From JBHJHP01 sp042219855 (GTDB lineage: Bacteria; Bacteroidota; Bacteroidia; Bacteroidales; UBA5342): a stretch of DNA of 64,000 nt. Positions within the stretch are counted from its first letter, which is position 1, and each line of letters starts with the position of its first letter. The notes beneath the pieces are model-generated. The model had not been told where the DNA came from. It searched no databases and worked only from the letters and a program-made list of their open reading frames with translations. Position numbers and translations under genes: made by a program. Below, piece after piece: positions 34,626-44,352 of this stretch. The DNA is taken from NCBI RefSeq assembly GCF_042219855.1, contig NZ_JBHJHP010000004.1:481212-545211 (forward strand), in the 5' to 3' direction.

Positions 34626-35981
34626 TTAAGCTTCTGTATTTACCAGATTTAGATTTTCATCCATTGGGGTCATCTTTGGCATTAATAAATGTACAATACC
34701 TAATAAAATAAGGTAAGCTGAACCTGCAATCAGAAATGCCCAGAAATATCCTGCATTACCTGATGTATCCAACACTTCACCAAGAGCGAGGTCGCCAACA
34801 ATACCGGCAACTGCACCGATCATGCCACCAATACCTGTAACTGAACCAACAGCTTTTTTAGGAAATACATCAGAAACCAGAGTAAATATGTTTGCTGACC
34901 AGGCCTGATGCCCTGCAGCTCCAATACCAATAAGCACGACAGCTAACCATTTGCTTTCAGTTATCGCAACATATGCAACAGGAAGAATAATCAGTGCACA
35001 AATTAATAATGTCATTTTACGTGCCTTATTGATTGACCAGCCTTGCCGCATGAATTTACCGGATAACCATCCACCGAAAATACTACCGCCATCTGCCAGC
35101 AGATACATAATCATGAATGGGATACCGATATTGTGAATATCGACTTCAAATTTGTCTGCAAGAAATTTTGCTCCCCAGAAAAGGTAAAACCACCATACAG
35201 CATCTGTAATCTTTGCTGTGGCAAAAGCCCAGGTCTGGCGCTTTGGAAGCACTTTTGCCCAGGATAGTTTTTCCTTACTTTCCACAACAGAATCACTATT
35301 GATGTATTCCAATTCTTCTTTCCCCAGTTTTGGGTGTTCTTCAGGTTTCTGATAGGTTTTAATCCATAAGAATACCCAAAATGCACTTAATACTCCCGTA
35401 ATTAAAAAAGGGTATTGCCAATGCATGAAGTCTCCCTGACCTCTGTCGCCTCCTGTCCACCATACAACAGCACCTATAACAAACGGAGCTGCAATGGCAC
35501 CAATACTGGTTGCTGCATTATAAATACCAGTTGCAAAAGCCCTGTCTTTTTTGGGAAACCATTCTGCAACAGTTTTTTGGGCAGCAGGAAAGTGACCTGA
35601 TTCTCCAAATCCAAGTCCAAAACGGGCAATGGCAAACAGTGCCACACTACTTAGGGTAAAACCAAGAAATGTAACTTCACTTACTACAGTTGCATGCAAC
35701 ATTCCAAAAATACTCCATATTCCAATTGCAAGCATGTAACCTTTTTTGGTTCCTAAGCGGTCAATAATTCCACCCATACTTAACATACCAATTGCATAAG
35801 CAATCTTAAATGCAACCATAATATGTGCATAATCCGTATTTGTCCAATGGAACCATTCCATAAGGTCAGGAGCCATAATACCAATAATACTTCGGTCGAA
35901 GTAATTGACCGTGGTAGCATAAATCAACATGGACAGGATTCTAAACCTGTATTTGCCAATACTTTTTGTTACTGCTGTCAT
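34626..35981 (-). CDS. exuT: Hexuronate MFS transporter (ExuT-like)
   Basis: 451 residues with about twelve membrane spans in the anion:cation symporter subgroup of the major facilitator superfamily. The N-terminal MLIYATTVNYFDRSIIGIMAP, the FGLGFGESGHFPAAQKTVAEWFPKKDRAFATGIYNAATSIGA loop-span segment and the GSVTGIGGMIGAVAGI span match ExuT-type hexuronate permeases. It would bring free (unsaturated) uronates across the inner membrane to KduI. It sits 36 bp after the LacI-type regulator and leads the catabolic genes. Confidence 0.9.
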   Translation of the reverse strand: MTAVTKSIGKYRFRILSMLIYATTVNYFDRSIIGIMAPDLMEWFHWTNTDYAHIMVAFKIAYAIGMLSMGGIIDRLGTKKGYMLAIGIWSIFGMLHATVVSEVTFLGFTLSSVALFAIARFGLGFGESGHFPAAQKTVAEWFPKKDRAFATGIYNAATSIGAIAAPFVIGAVVWWTGGDRGQGDFMHWQYPFLITGVLSAFWVFLWIKTYQKPEEHPKLGKEELEYINSDSVVESKEKLSWAKVLPKRQTWAFATAKITDAVWWFYLFWGAKFLADKFEVDIHNIGIPFMIMYLLADGGSIFGGWLSGKFMRQGWSINKARKMTLLICALIILPVAYVAITESKWLAVVLIGIGAAGHQAWSANIFTLVSDVFPKKAVGSVTGIGGMIGAVAGIVGDLALGEVLDTSGNAGYFWAFLIAGSAYLILLGIVHLLMPKMTPMDENLNLVNTEA

Positions 35982-36017
35982 GATAAAGTTTTAATATGAA
36001 TAAATTAGTTAATTAAA

Positions 36018-37079
36018 TTATTGTTTCAAATATTTTAAATTCTCTTTCATAATTATGTCAATTGTACTGTAGTTAATCTTCTCAATATTATTGCCGGCAC
36101 CCAAATGTCGGAATAAGGACATTACGCCATTATAGCCCTGCTCTTCGGGTTTCTGACTGATTAAAAAATCAATAACTCCTTTGTTAAGGTATTTCAGATT
36201 CTCGTCTATCAGGTCATATCCAATCAATATTGTATTGTTTATTTCGAGGTCGTCAACCAATTTTGCCACTTTGTAAACCCTGGAGCCTGAAACAAAAACT
36301 CCGGCCAGATTATCCACCTTTTTAAGGCAACTGCTTAACGTGTCCTTTAACTCTGTGGGGTGCAGTAGATCTACTTCCTTTGAAATGATCCTGATGTTTT
36401 TCATTCCGTAGTTATCAAAATAACTCAAAAATCCCTTTTCACGCTTTAAAATATGGTGCGAAATCACCTTATTGTTCGCCAGTTTCAGTACAAGTACGGT
36501 CGAATTATCCGGAATGCCGTAATTGATGAGCTTTCCTGCAACGAAACCGCTTTGCCAGGCATCCTGTCCAAAATAGGCCAGAGGATTACCAAAATCAATA
36601 TTAACATCAAAAAATACATACGGTATCTCCAGTTCATCCAGTAAAATTGTAAACTGCATGGCCGCCTCACGGAATACCGGATTAAACAGTACGCCATCCG
36701 GATGACTTTTCAGTACCTCATCACGCGCTTCGAAAAACGATTTTTCGTTCGCATCGTTAAAGGTATAAATATCTACCGCAAAATTGTAATCTTTTAACTC
36801 ATCTTCAGCTCTTTTAATGCCGGCAATTGGTTTTGACCAGTATGGATTACCTGCATTTCCGGCTGGCAGAAGCACCGCAATGCGGAATAATTTTTTTGAT
36901 GCAAGGGATTTGGCTAAAAGATTCGGTGTATAATTGAGCTCCTCTATTATGGAAAGAATTTTAACCCGTGTTTCTTCTTTTACTTCACCTCTGTTGTGCA
37001 ATACACGATCAACCGTGCCAACGGATGTGCCGGCTTTTCTGGCGATATCTTTAATTCGGATTTTTTGGTTGGAATCCAT
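36018..37079 (-). CDS. LacI-family transcriptional regulator
   Basis: 353 residues: an N-terminal LacI helix-turn-helix (IRIKDIARKAGTSVGTVDRVLHNRG, about 5-29, then the hinge helix LLAKSLASKK) and a periplasmic-binding-protein-like effector domain (about 65-345). The SVGTVDRVLHNRG form replaces the usual SVATVSRVL and is frequent in Bacteroidota. As first gene of the uronate operon it probably senses a uronate intermediate and represses its own operon; two palindromes with a central CG lie 17 and 61 bp before its ATG. The effector is inferred from context only. Confidence 0.92.
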   Translation of the reverse strand: MDSNQKIRIKDIARKAGTSVGTVDRVLHNRGEVKEETRVKILSIIEELNYTPNLLAKSLASKKLFRIAVLLPAGNAGNPYWSKPIAGIKRAEDELKDYNFAVDIYTFNDANEKSFFEARDEVLKSHPDGVLFNPVFREAAMQFTILLDELEIPYVFFDVNIDFGNPLAYFGQDAWQSGFVAGKLINYGIPDNSTVLVLKLANNKVISHHILKREKGFLSYFDNYGMKNIRIISKEVDLLHPTELKDTLSSCLKKVDNLAGVFVSGSRVYKVAKLVDDLEINNTILIGYDLIDENLKYLNKGVIDFLISQKPEEQGYNGVMSLFRHLGAGNNIEKINYSTIDIIMKENLKYLKQ

Positions 37080-37095
37080 GGATTAAACTGTTTTT

Positions 37096-37109
37096 CGTGC
37101 ACGTGCACG
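37096..37109. promoter_or_regulatory. LacI-type operator 1
   Basis: CGTGCACGTGCACG is a perfect 14-bp palindrome with the central CG typical of LacI-family operators. It ends 17 bp before the regulator ATG, where binding would block its transcription. Together with operator 2 the consensus is CGTGYRCGYRCACG. Confidence 0.75.
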
Positions 37110-37139
37110 GCAAATGTACAAAACTTTTCGTGAATTGTT

Positions 37140-37153
37140 CGTGTGCGCACACG
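37140..37153. promoter_or_regulatory. LacI-type operator 2
   Basis: CGTGTGCGCACACG is a perfect 14-bp palindrome, extendable to 16 bp with the flanking T and A. Its centre is 44 bp from that of operator 1, about four helical turns, so two repressors could lie on the same DNA face. It is 164 bp before the TonB-receptor ATG and may also affect that gene. Confidence 0.72.
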
Positions 37154-37317
37154 ATTATTTTTATGTTGATATAAAAATATTTTTTCGTCTAAGTCCATTT
37201 TTTAATAAAAATGAAAAGTTTTGGACACATATATTTATTATACAATTCATAAGTTCGCAGCCGGAAATGTTTAAATTTGAGCCTTGTAATTATTTATTAT
37301 TAACCAAACACTTAAAA

Positions 37318-40300
37318 ATGAAAAAAGTATTATTTTTAGTATTGATGGTTATTTCAACCATTGCAACAGGTTTCTCACAGGTAACCACATCCAGCATGAG
37401 TGGACGTATTACTGATGCTGAAGGAGCTGTGATTGGTGCAACAGTAATTGCTACACATACACCTTCAGGAACAACCTACGGTACTGTAACAAATACAGAG
37501 GGCCGGTTTAACCTAAACGGTATGCGTGTAGGAGGGCCTTACACAGTAAAAATTACGTTTATCGGTTATGGTGCGTACACTCAGAACAATATTACATTGA
37601 GCTTGGGTGAAAACTATGTAATGAATGTTGTACTGTCAGAAGAAGCACTATCGATTGATGAAGTAATGGTTACGGCTACCCGCACAAAATTCTCGAACGA
37701 GAAAACAGGCGCAGTAACCAATATCACAAACGAGCAGATAGATAATTTGCCAACTGTGAATCGCAGCATTACAGACATTACCCGCCTTTCTCCTTATGGT
37801 GGTAATGGAATGAGCTTTGTCGGTTCAGATGGTCGTACTGCAAACTTTACAGTAGATGGAGCTAATTTCAACAATAATTTCGGTCTGAGTGATGCTCTTC
37901 CAGGTGGAGGTAACCCAATTTCTATTGAAGCTATCGAAGAATTGCAGGTTGTAATCGCTCCATATGATGTACGTCAAACGAACTTTATTGGTGGTGGTGT
38001 AAACGCTATTACAAAATCAGGTACAAATAAATTCATAGGAAGCGCTTACGTTTATCACAGAAATGAAAACATGCGCGGAGATGCTGTTAATGGGCTTCAA
38101 ATCGCTGGTGCACGTGAAAAAGACCGTAATACAACATATGGTTTCACTTTAGGTGGTCCGATTATCGAAAACAAATTGTTCTTCTTCGTAAACGGTGAAA
38201 TGTCGAAAACACCAACAATTGCCAATCGTTGGAGAGCTTCAACTGATGGCATTGCTGATCCGGACAATTTTATCTCCCGCACAACAGAAAATGATCTACA
38301 GACGGTTTCTGATTTTGTGAAAAATAACTATGGATATGAAACGGGGTCTTATACAAATTTCCCGGCAGATGAAAGCAACAACAAACTTCTTGCCCGTTTG
38401 GATTGGAACATCACAAACAAACATCGTTTAGCATTACGCTATAACTATACCAAGAACACTTCATGGAGGCCACCTAATGCGTCTTCTATGGACGGAGGCA
38501 CTCGTATGTCTGAGGCAAGAATGTCACAGGCTTCAATGTCATATGCAAACTCGATGTATTCGATGGACAACCTTGTTCATTCATTCTCTTTTGACTTAAA
38601 CAGTCGATTATCGGATAACATCTCTAACCAATTCCTGGCAACATTCTCAAAACTTGACGATGTTCGCGGAACCAATTCGTCAGAATTTCCTTTTATCGAC
38701 ATTCTGAAAGACGATCAGGCATATCTTTCTTTAGGATACGAGCTATTTACCTGGAACAACGGTGTTCACAATAATGTATGGAACATTAAAGATGAAATGA
38801 CCTATTATTTAGGTAATCATAAAATTGTTGGCGGTATTGCGTACGAGTATAAGATGGCTGACAACTCTTATATGCGTAACGGTACAGGATATTATCGCTA
38901 CACAAGTCTTGACGACTTCTTAAATGAAGCAACACCTGAAATCGTTAACTTAACTTATGGTTACGATGGAGAGAGCAATCCTGCAGCCCGCATCAGAACA
39001 AACAAAATAGGAGTTTACGGGCAGGATGATTGGAGCGTTACTGAAAATTTCAAACTTTCGTATGGACTTCGTATCGATGGGCTTTTCTTCAATAATAGTG
39101 ACCTGATAACAAACAATGCTATCGCTGCCATTGATTATAACGGTCGTAATATCGATACAGGAAAATGGCCTGATGCAAATATCATATTCTCTCCCCGCGT
39201 AGGATTTGTTTGGGATACATTTGGTGATAAGAGCCTGAAAGTTCGTGGAGGTACCGGTCTTTTCTCCGGCAACTTACCGCTAGTATTCTTCACCAATATG
39301 CCTACCAACGGTGGAATGGTACAATATCAGGCACAAATAAATGCAAGAAATGCTGCGAATAATGGTTTCACAATGGATGAATTTGCCGGTGGTCTTGTAA
39401 CTGATGCAAACGGAAATGCCAACATTACCGCACTTTATGACAAGTTAATATCATTGGGATATCCTTCAACTATTTCTCCCGACGATGGAACTGTTCCTTC
39501 TGCTATTGCGGCTGTTGATCCAAAATTCAAAATGCCGCAGGTTTGGAAATCATCACTTGCTGTTGATTACGCATTCAAAACATCTTTCCCACTCTCTGTA
39601 TCAGTAGAAGGGATTTACAATAAAACAATCAACGGTGTTTCAATTTCCGACTGGAGTATTCCAAATGTTGGTGGTTTCGCCCGTTTCAATGGTGTTGACA
39701 ATCGTCCGATTTATCCTGCCGGATATCGTACTGCCACTAAGGCCTTTGTATTGGAAAACACAGACCGCGGTTATGGTTGGTCGGGCAACATTACACTTAA
39801 TGCCAAACCAGCAGACTGGATCAGCTTGATGGCTGCTTATACACATACAGTTGCTAAAGATGTAACAGGAATGCCTGGATCGAATGCTGAATCAGCATTT
39901 ACATACGTTCCAACAGTAGAAGGTCCTAACTACATTAAACTGCACAATTCTCAATACACCACACCCGATCGTCTTATAGCATCACTTACTGCTCACGACA
40001 ATGGCAATAACCACTATAGCATTATTTATGAAGGATGGCGCGGTGGATATAACTACTCGTTCATGACCGTTAACGATATCAATAGTGACGGTTACAACTA
40101 CGATGCAATCTATGTTCCAACTGACAATGAAGTGGCAAACAATGAATTCCGCTTTGTTTCAGCAGACGATCAAACTCGTTTTATGGACTATGTGCATTCC
40201 AATGATTATTTGAGTAATCAACAAGGCAAATACGCAGAAGCTTATAGCGTTTACTCTCCCTGGGTACATCGCGTTGACTTAAGTTACAAACATGATTTTT

Positions 40301-40578
40301 CTCTTAAAACAGGTAATAGCCAACACAAACTGCAACTTAGCCTTGATATCAAGAACGTGATGAACCTGTTCAACTCCAGTTGGGGTGTAAGCAAATATTT
40401 GAATCCGGAAATTGGTTCTGAAGCCCGTATCCTTAAATATGAAGGAGTTGATGCTGACGGTGTGGCTACATTCTCAACACCCTCTTCAATTCATGGTGAT
40501 ACCAAAACATTTACGCCAAACTATTCATTGGGTCAAACCTGGTATGCATTAATCGGTATCAAGTATATTTTCAACTAA
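37318..40578 (+). CDS. TonB-dependent outer-membrane receptor (Oar-like, CarboxypepD_reg domain)
   Basis: 1,086 residues from the ATG at 37318, which begins a typical signal peptide (MKKVLFLVLMVISTIATGFSQ). The open frame extends to 37114 but that part has no signal and covers operator DNA. Domains: carboxypeptidase-regulatory-like beta-sandwich (about 25-105, GRITDAEGAVIGATV), TonB plug (about 115-235), then a large beta-barrel ending in IGIKYIFN. It lacks a SusD partner and resembles the Oar group rather than SusC. It would import a large or scarce substrate using TonB energy. The following BACON/OB lipoprotein begins 19 bp later and is probably its surface partner. Confidence 0.88.
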   Translation: MKKVLFLVLMVISTIATGFSQVTTSSMSGRITDAEGAVIGATVIATHTPSGTTYGTVTNTEGRFNLNGMRVGGPYTVKITFIGYGAYTQNNITLSLGENYVMNVVLSEEALSIDEVMVTATRTKFSNEKTGAVTNITNEQIDNLPTVNRSITDITRLSPYGGNGMSFVGSDGRTANFTVDGANFNNNFGLSDALPGGGNPISIEAIEELQVVIAPYDVRQTNFIGGGVNAITKSGTNKFIGSAYVYHRNENMRGDAVNGLQIAGAREKDRNTTYGFTLGGPIIENKLFFFVNGEMSKTPTIANRWRASTDGIADPDNFISRTTENDLQTVSDFVKNNYGYETGSYTNFPADESNNKLLARLDWNITNKHRLALRYNYTKNTSWRPPNASSMDGGTRMSEARMSQASMSYANSMYSMDNLVHSFSFDLNSRLSDNISNQFLATFSKLDDVRGTNSSEFPFIDILKDDQAYLSLGYELFTWNNGVHNNVWNIKDEMTYYLGNHKIVGGIAYEYKMADNSYMRNGTGYYRYTSLDDFLNEATPEIVNLTYGYDGESNPAARIRTNKIGVYGQDDWSVTENFKLSYGLRIDGLFFNNSDLITNNAIAAIDYNGRNIDTGKWPDANIIFSPRVGFVWDTFGDKSLKVRGGTGLFSGNLPLVFFTNMPTNGGMVQYQAQINARNAANNGFTMDEFAGGLVTDANGNANITALYDKLISLGYPSTISPDDGTVPSAIAAVDPKFKMPQVWKSSLAVDYAFKTSFPLSVSVEGIYNKTINGVSISDWSIPNVGGFARFNGVDNRPIYPAGYRTATKAFVLENTDRGYGWSGNITLNAKPADWISLMAAYTHTVAKDVTGMPGSNAESAFTYVPTVEGPNYIKLHNSQYTTPDRLIASLTAHDNGNNHYSIIYEGWRGGYNYSFMTVNDINSDGYNYDAIYVPTDNEVANNEFRFVSADDQTRFMDYVHSNDYLSNQQGKYAEAYSVYSPWVHRVDLSYKHDFSLKTGNSQHKLQLSLDIKNVMNLFNSSWGVSKYLNPEIGSEARILKYEGVDADGVATFSTPSSIHGDTKTFTPNYSLGQTWYALIGIKYIFN

Positions 40579-40597
40579 TTTAAAAGCACTGACAATT

Positions 40598-42094
40598 ATG
40601 AAATTAAAAAACATATTTCCATATTTCATTGCCATACTTGCCTTGATGACAAGTTGTACCGATGAAGAAACAATGACATTTCTTGATCAAATTCAAGTAT
40701 CGTCGTCTTACGTGGCTCTTCCAGTAGATGGAGGCACAACAACCATTACCGTAACTGCCAAAGATAGCTGGACAGTTGAAAATAATGTTGAATGGCTGAC
40801 TATCTCAGCAGCCTCTGGCGGTGCCGGTGAATCAACGCTTGAATTTTCGGCTCAATCGGCTGTAGACGGTCGCAAAGCAGAGGTTTTAATTCAATGCGGC
40901 GGCGAAACTCAGAGAATAAATGTCATCCAGGGTTTGGCAACAATTTCACCTGCAACATGTGCAGAGGTAATTGCCGGACCTGACAGCAAAACCTATCTGG
41001 TAACCGGAGTTGTTACGGCAATAGCCAACACACTTTACGGTAACTGGTATCTGGAGGATGAAACAGGTTCTATTTATATTTATGGTACCCTTGACGCTAA
41101 GGGTGGAGAGAAAAACTTTTTAAGTTTAGGACTTGAAGTGGGAGATGAAGTAACTGTTCAGGGACCAAAAACTACCTACAATGGAACTGTAGAGTTGGTC
41201 AATGTAACCGTTATCAATATCAATAAATCACTGGTTAAAGTTGATTCGGTATCAAACGCAACACTGCCTATCGAAGGTGGTGAATTTATTGCATACCTTA
41301 CCTGTAAAGGACAAGGCGTATCGGTGGATATTCCTGAGGATGCCAAATCCTGGTTATCCATTTCATCTATCCAGTCAGCAGGAACCAACACCGTAGTAAC
41401 ATTCAATGCTGCCGCAAACACGGGCGGAGATCGTGGAACTACGCTCACATTCAGCACTACTGATGGAACTAAAAACTATACTTCTCAAACAACTCTTAGC
41501 CAAACAGGAGCGATTATCGATGCATCTATTGCAGAATTCCTTGCAGCTTCAGTTGGTGATACCCAGTATCGTTTGTCAGGTGTTATTACCAGTATAACCA
41601 ATACTACATATGGCAATTTATACATTCGGGATTTCTCGGGTGAAACCTATGTTTATGGTATTCAGGATTTCGCTGATAAAGGTTTAAAAGAAGGTGACAT
41701 AGTTACACTTGTTGGAAAACGTGCAGAATACAAAGGAACTCCACAGGTGGGCTCTGCTGTACTGGAAAGTTCTATTCCAGTAACTACAGCTACTATTGCT
41801 GAGGTGTTGACTAAACCTGACGATGCCAATACATACTTTATGGTGACCGGTGAAATTAAAGAAATTGACAATCCAACATACGGTAATCTATATTTGAAAG
41901 ACGGCGACAGTGAAATTTATGTGTATGGCTGTTATCCGGGATATGGTGCATCCGGTGATGATAGAAAAGGTTTGATAGCAGACAAAGGACTTAAAGTGGG
42001 TGATACACTAACTGTAATTGCACCGAAGGGATCCTATAATGGAACCCTGCAACTTCAAAATAGTATTTATTTCAGCCATGTAAGTGCGCAATAA
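40598..42094 (+). CDS. BACON and OB-fold repeat lipoprotein
   Basis: 498 residues. The leader ends in LALMTSC (Cys20). By eye the order is BACON (about 30-110), OB-like (about 118-210), BACON (about 212-305), OB-like (about 308-392), OB-like (about 395-495). The OB-like units share a motif YxxTGxVxxIxNxxYGNxYLxD followed by IYIYG: NTLYGNWYLEDETGSIYIYG, NTTYGNLYIRDFSGETYVYG and NPTYGNLYLKDGDSEIYVYG. BACON modules are often carbohydrate- or mucin-related spacers; OB folds often bind nucleic acids. It follows the TonB receptor by 19 bp and likely presents substrate to it. Ligand unknown. Confidence 0.8.
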   Translation: MKLKNIFPYFIAILALMTSCTDEETMTFLDQIQVSSSYVALPVDGGTTTITVTAKDSWTVENNVEWLTISAASGGAGESTLEFSAQSAVDGRKAEVLIQCGGETQRINVIQGLATISPATCAEVIAGPDSKTYLVTGVVTAIANTLYGNWYLEDETGSIYIYGTLDAKGGEKNFLSLGLEVGDEVTVQGPKTTYNGTVELVNVTVININKSLVKVDSVSNATLPIEGGEFIAYLTCKGQGVSVDIPEDAKSWLSISSIQSAGTNTVVTFNAAANTGGDRGTTLTFSTTDGTKNYTSQTTLSQTGAIIDASIAEFLAASVGDTQYRLSGVITSITNTTYGNLYIRDFSGETYVYGIQDFADKGLKEGDIVTLVGKRAEYKGTPQVGSAVLESSIPVTTATIAEVLTKPDDANTYFMVTGEIKEIDNPTYGNLYLKDGDSEIYVYGCYPGYGASGDDRKGLIADKGLKVGDTLTVIAPKGSYNGTLQLQNSIYFSHVSAQ

Positions 42095-42158
42095 ATCTGC
42101 TATTCTTCTCCGAAGTTTTTTATAGCTTACGAAAAATAAAAGCCGCACAAATAAACTG

Positions 42159-42196
42159 CACCCCAAAAGTTGGACACAACATTTGGGGTGTTTTTT
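42159..42196 (+). terminator. Terminator after the BACON/OB gene, resembling an IS end
   Basis: CACCCCAAA (42159-42167) pairs perfectly with TTTGGGGTG (42182-42190), followed by six T residues. The 5' side, TGCACCCCAAAAGTTGGACA, looks like the terminal sequence of many IS3-family elements, so it may be a solo IS remnant now acting as a terminator. No transposase remains nearby. Confidence 0.75.
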
Positions 42197-42270
42197 ATGA
42201 TTTTTAAAGCAACAAAGTACTACCTTTACAACACCCTTTTGTGCATTGTTGCAGGATATAAATACAAAAC

Positions 42271-43476
42271 ATGAAACAAACGATATTACTTTTAGCAATT
42301 CTGGCTTTTTCTGCCGCTTGTAAACCCCAAAAAGACAATGAAAAAACTGCTTATGTGGTTGTCCTTTCCATGGATGGTTTCAGATGGGATTATACCTCCA
42401 AAACAGCAACGCCGGCTTTCGACAAGCTGGCGGAAAACGGTGTTAAGGCAGAATACATGATCCCTTCATTTCCAACCAAGACCTTCCCAAACCATTACAC
42501 ACTTGCTACTGGTTTATATCCGGGAGAGCATGGAATTGTGGCGAATTCATTCTATAACGATTCCCTGAAAAAGTCGTATTCCCTGGGAAATCGTGCAGCG
42601 GTTCAGGATGCTGATTTTTATGGTGGTGAGCCCATTTGGGTGACTGCTGAAAAGCATGGTATAAAAGCGGCAACATGTTTCTGGCCGGGAAGTGAAGCGC
42701 CTATTAAAGGTGTGCGTCCGTCTTACTGGCTGAAATATGATGGCAGCCTTAGTTACCAGTCAAGACTGGATACGGTGGTTTACTGGTTAACACTGCCATA
42801 TAACCAACGTCCGCATCTCGTAATGTTTTACGTGGATGAGCCGGATCATACAGCGCATAGTTTCGGACCGGACAGCAAAGAGGTCACGGAAGAAATTTCA
42901 TCGCTTGACAATTACCTTGCAGCTGTTCAGAAAAAACTATTCTCACTGGATATTGCCGATTCCATAGATTTTATTTTGTTGTCTGATCATGGTATGGCAA
43001 AGGTGAATATGGACAAATCCTACGATCTGTCTCAATTACTGCCGTCTGCCTGGATTGCACATCAATCCACTTCAAATCCTCTGGCTCTTATTGATCCGGC
43101 CCCGGGATTCGCCGATTCCATAGTTGCTACCCTGAATAAGGTGAAAGGGATCAGAGCCTGGCTAAAAAAGGATGTGCCCGCAAAGTATCATTATAATTCG
43201 CATCCTGCCATTCCCGGAGTTGTAGCCCTGGCTGACAGCTCTTATACGTTGTACTGGAAAAAATATACGCTTGCAGCAGATCACGGATATGATCCCGATA
43301 CAAACAGTGATATGCGTACCATATTTTATGCCAAAGGTTCAGACTTTAAGAAAGATTTTATTAACACGCCGTTTTCGAACAGGATGATTTACCCGTTGAT
43401 AACTAAACTGCTCGGAATCCCAACTGAAAAATCGCTGGAGGCCCTTAAAAATGAGCACGTTGAAGTGACAAAGTAA
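42271..43476 (+). CDS. Nucleotide pyrophosphatase/phosphodiesterase (NPP)-family lipoprotein
   Basis: 401 residues. The leader ends in FSAAC (Cys17), so the enzyme is membrane anchored on the periplasmic or outer side. Alkaline-phosphatase-superfamily NPP features: metal ligand D35 (LSMDGFRWDY), catalytic T71 (FPTKTFPNHYTLATGLYPGEHGIV), FYVDEPDHTAHSFGP, LLSDHGM and the last HGYD metal ligands. NPPs hydrolyse nucleotide pyrophosphate or phosphodiester bonds, and some act on phospholipids or sugar nucleotides. It follows the TonB-receptor pair after a terminator and precedes a Tsx-like protein and a purine permease, which favours a nucleotide substrate (inference). Confidence 0.9.
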   Translation: MKQTILLLAILAFSAACKPQKDNEKTAYVVVLSMDGFRWDYTSKTATPAFDKLAENGVKAEYMIPSFPTKTFPNHYTLATGLYPGEHGIVANSFYNDSLKKSYSLGNRAAVQDADFYGGEPIWVTAEKHGIKAATCFWPGSEAPIKGVRPSYWLKYDGSLSYQSRLDTVVYWLTLPYNQRPHLVMFYVDEPDHTAHSFGPDSKEVTEEISSLDNYLAAVQKKLFSLDIADSIDFILLSDHGMAKVNMDKSYDLSQLLPSAWIAHQSTSNPLALIDPAPGFADSIVATLNKVKGIRAWLKKDVPAKYHYNSHPAIPGVVALADSSYTLYWKKYTLAADHGYDPDTNSDMRTIFYAKGSDFKKDFINTPFSNRMIYPLITKLLGIPTEKSLEALKNEHVEVTK

Positions 43477-43633
43477 ATCATGCATCAATGCTGGAATTTT
43501 GGTTATTAACACGGCTAATATTCTCTTGTTGAAAACATATTGAAAAATTGCGAAAGTGGTTTGTTCTTCAAAAATTAACAACTGTTAATTTTGATTTTTT
43601 TTAATAACACATTTAACTTAAATTTTTTAAGAG

Positions 43634-44335
43634 ATGAAGAACAAACTATTACTTGCATTGATGCTTGTTTTTGCATCAGCCACTTTTGCTCAGAATGTTC
43701 AGTTGCATTATGATTTAGGCGAAGGACGGAACTTTTTTACATCTACAGTAGAGATGTTTAAACCAGACAAATATGGTTCTACATTTTTCTTTGTGGATAT
43801 GGATTATAGTTCTGATTCACGCAATGTAAGCAACGGTGTATCTCTGGCTTACTGGGAAATTGCCCGCGCTTTCAAGTGGAAAGAAAACCAGAAAATTATG
43901 CCACGTGTGGAGTTTAATGGTGGTTTAATGAAACTGGATGATCCGTTGCCATTTGTTGCGATAGAAAATTGTTGGCTGGCTGGTATCGAGCACACCTGGG
44001 CATCGGCCGATTTCTCCAAGATCTTTACATTGCAGGGAAACTATAAGTACATTCAGGATAAAGAAAATGCTTCATTTCAGATTACTGGTGTATGGACAAT
44101 TCAGTTGTTAAAGGGTAAAGTTACATTTACAGGTTTTGCTGATTTCTGGAAAGAGGGCATGGACTGGACAGGTGATGGAAATGCAGATACTGATTTCAGA
44201 TTTCTTACTGAACCACAGCTTTGGTTTAATGTAAATTCAAACCTGGCAGTAGGTAGCGAAGTTGAAATCAGCAGTAATTTCGTTGGAGATAAATTCTTTG
44301 TCAGTCCAACAGTAGCCTGTAAATGGACCTTCTAA
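43634..44335 (+). CDS. DUF5020 outer-membrane protein (nucleoside-channel Tsx-like)
   Basis: 233 residues with a signal peptide (MKNKLLLALMLVFASATFAQ). The rest is an alternating beta-strand pattern with aromatic girdles, ending in ACKWTF, the terminal Phe expected of an outer-membrane barrel. I recognise it as DUF5020, which resembles the Tsx nucleoside channel in overall style (FTSTVEMFKPDKYGSTFFFVDMDY). It starts 157 bp after the NPP gene and ends 17 bp before the NCS2 purine permease, a pairing that suggests passage of nucleosides or bases through the outer membrane. Function not demonstrated. Confidence 0.8.
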   Translation: MKNKLLLALMLVFASATFAQNVQLHYDLGEGRNFFTSTVEMFKPDKYGSTFFFVDMDYSSDSRNVSNGVSLAYWEIARAFKWKENQKIMPRVEFNGGLMKLDDPLPFVAIENCWLAGIEHTWASADFSKIFTLQGNYKYIQDKENASFQITGVWTIQLLKGKVTFTGFADFWKEGMDWTGDGNADTDFRFLTEPQLWFNVNSNLAVGSEVEISSNFVGDKFFVSPTVACKWTF

Positions 44336-44352
44336 TTCAATAAACAATCGCT

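Noticed and set aside
37114..37317. N-terminal extension of the TonB receptor frame
   Set aside because: It covers the operator region and lacks a signal; the ATG at 37318 begins a standard signal peptide.
37318..42094. SusC/SusD pair
   Set aside because: The second protein is BACON/OB-fold beta-rich, not the helical TPR-like SusD fold, and the receptor looks Oar-like.
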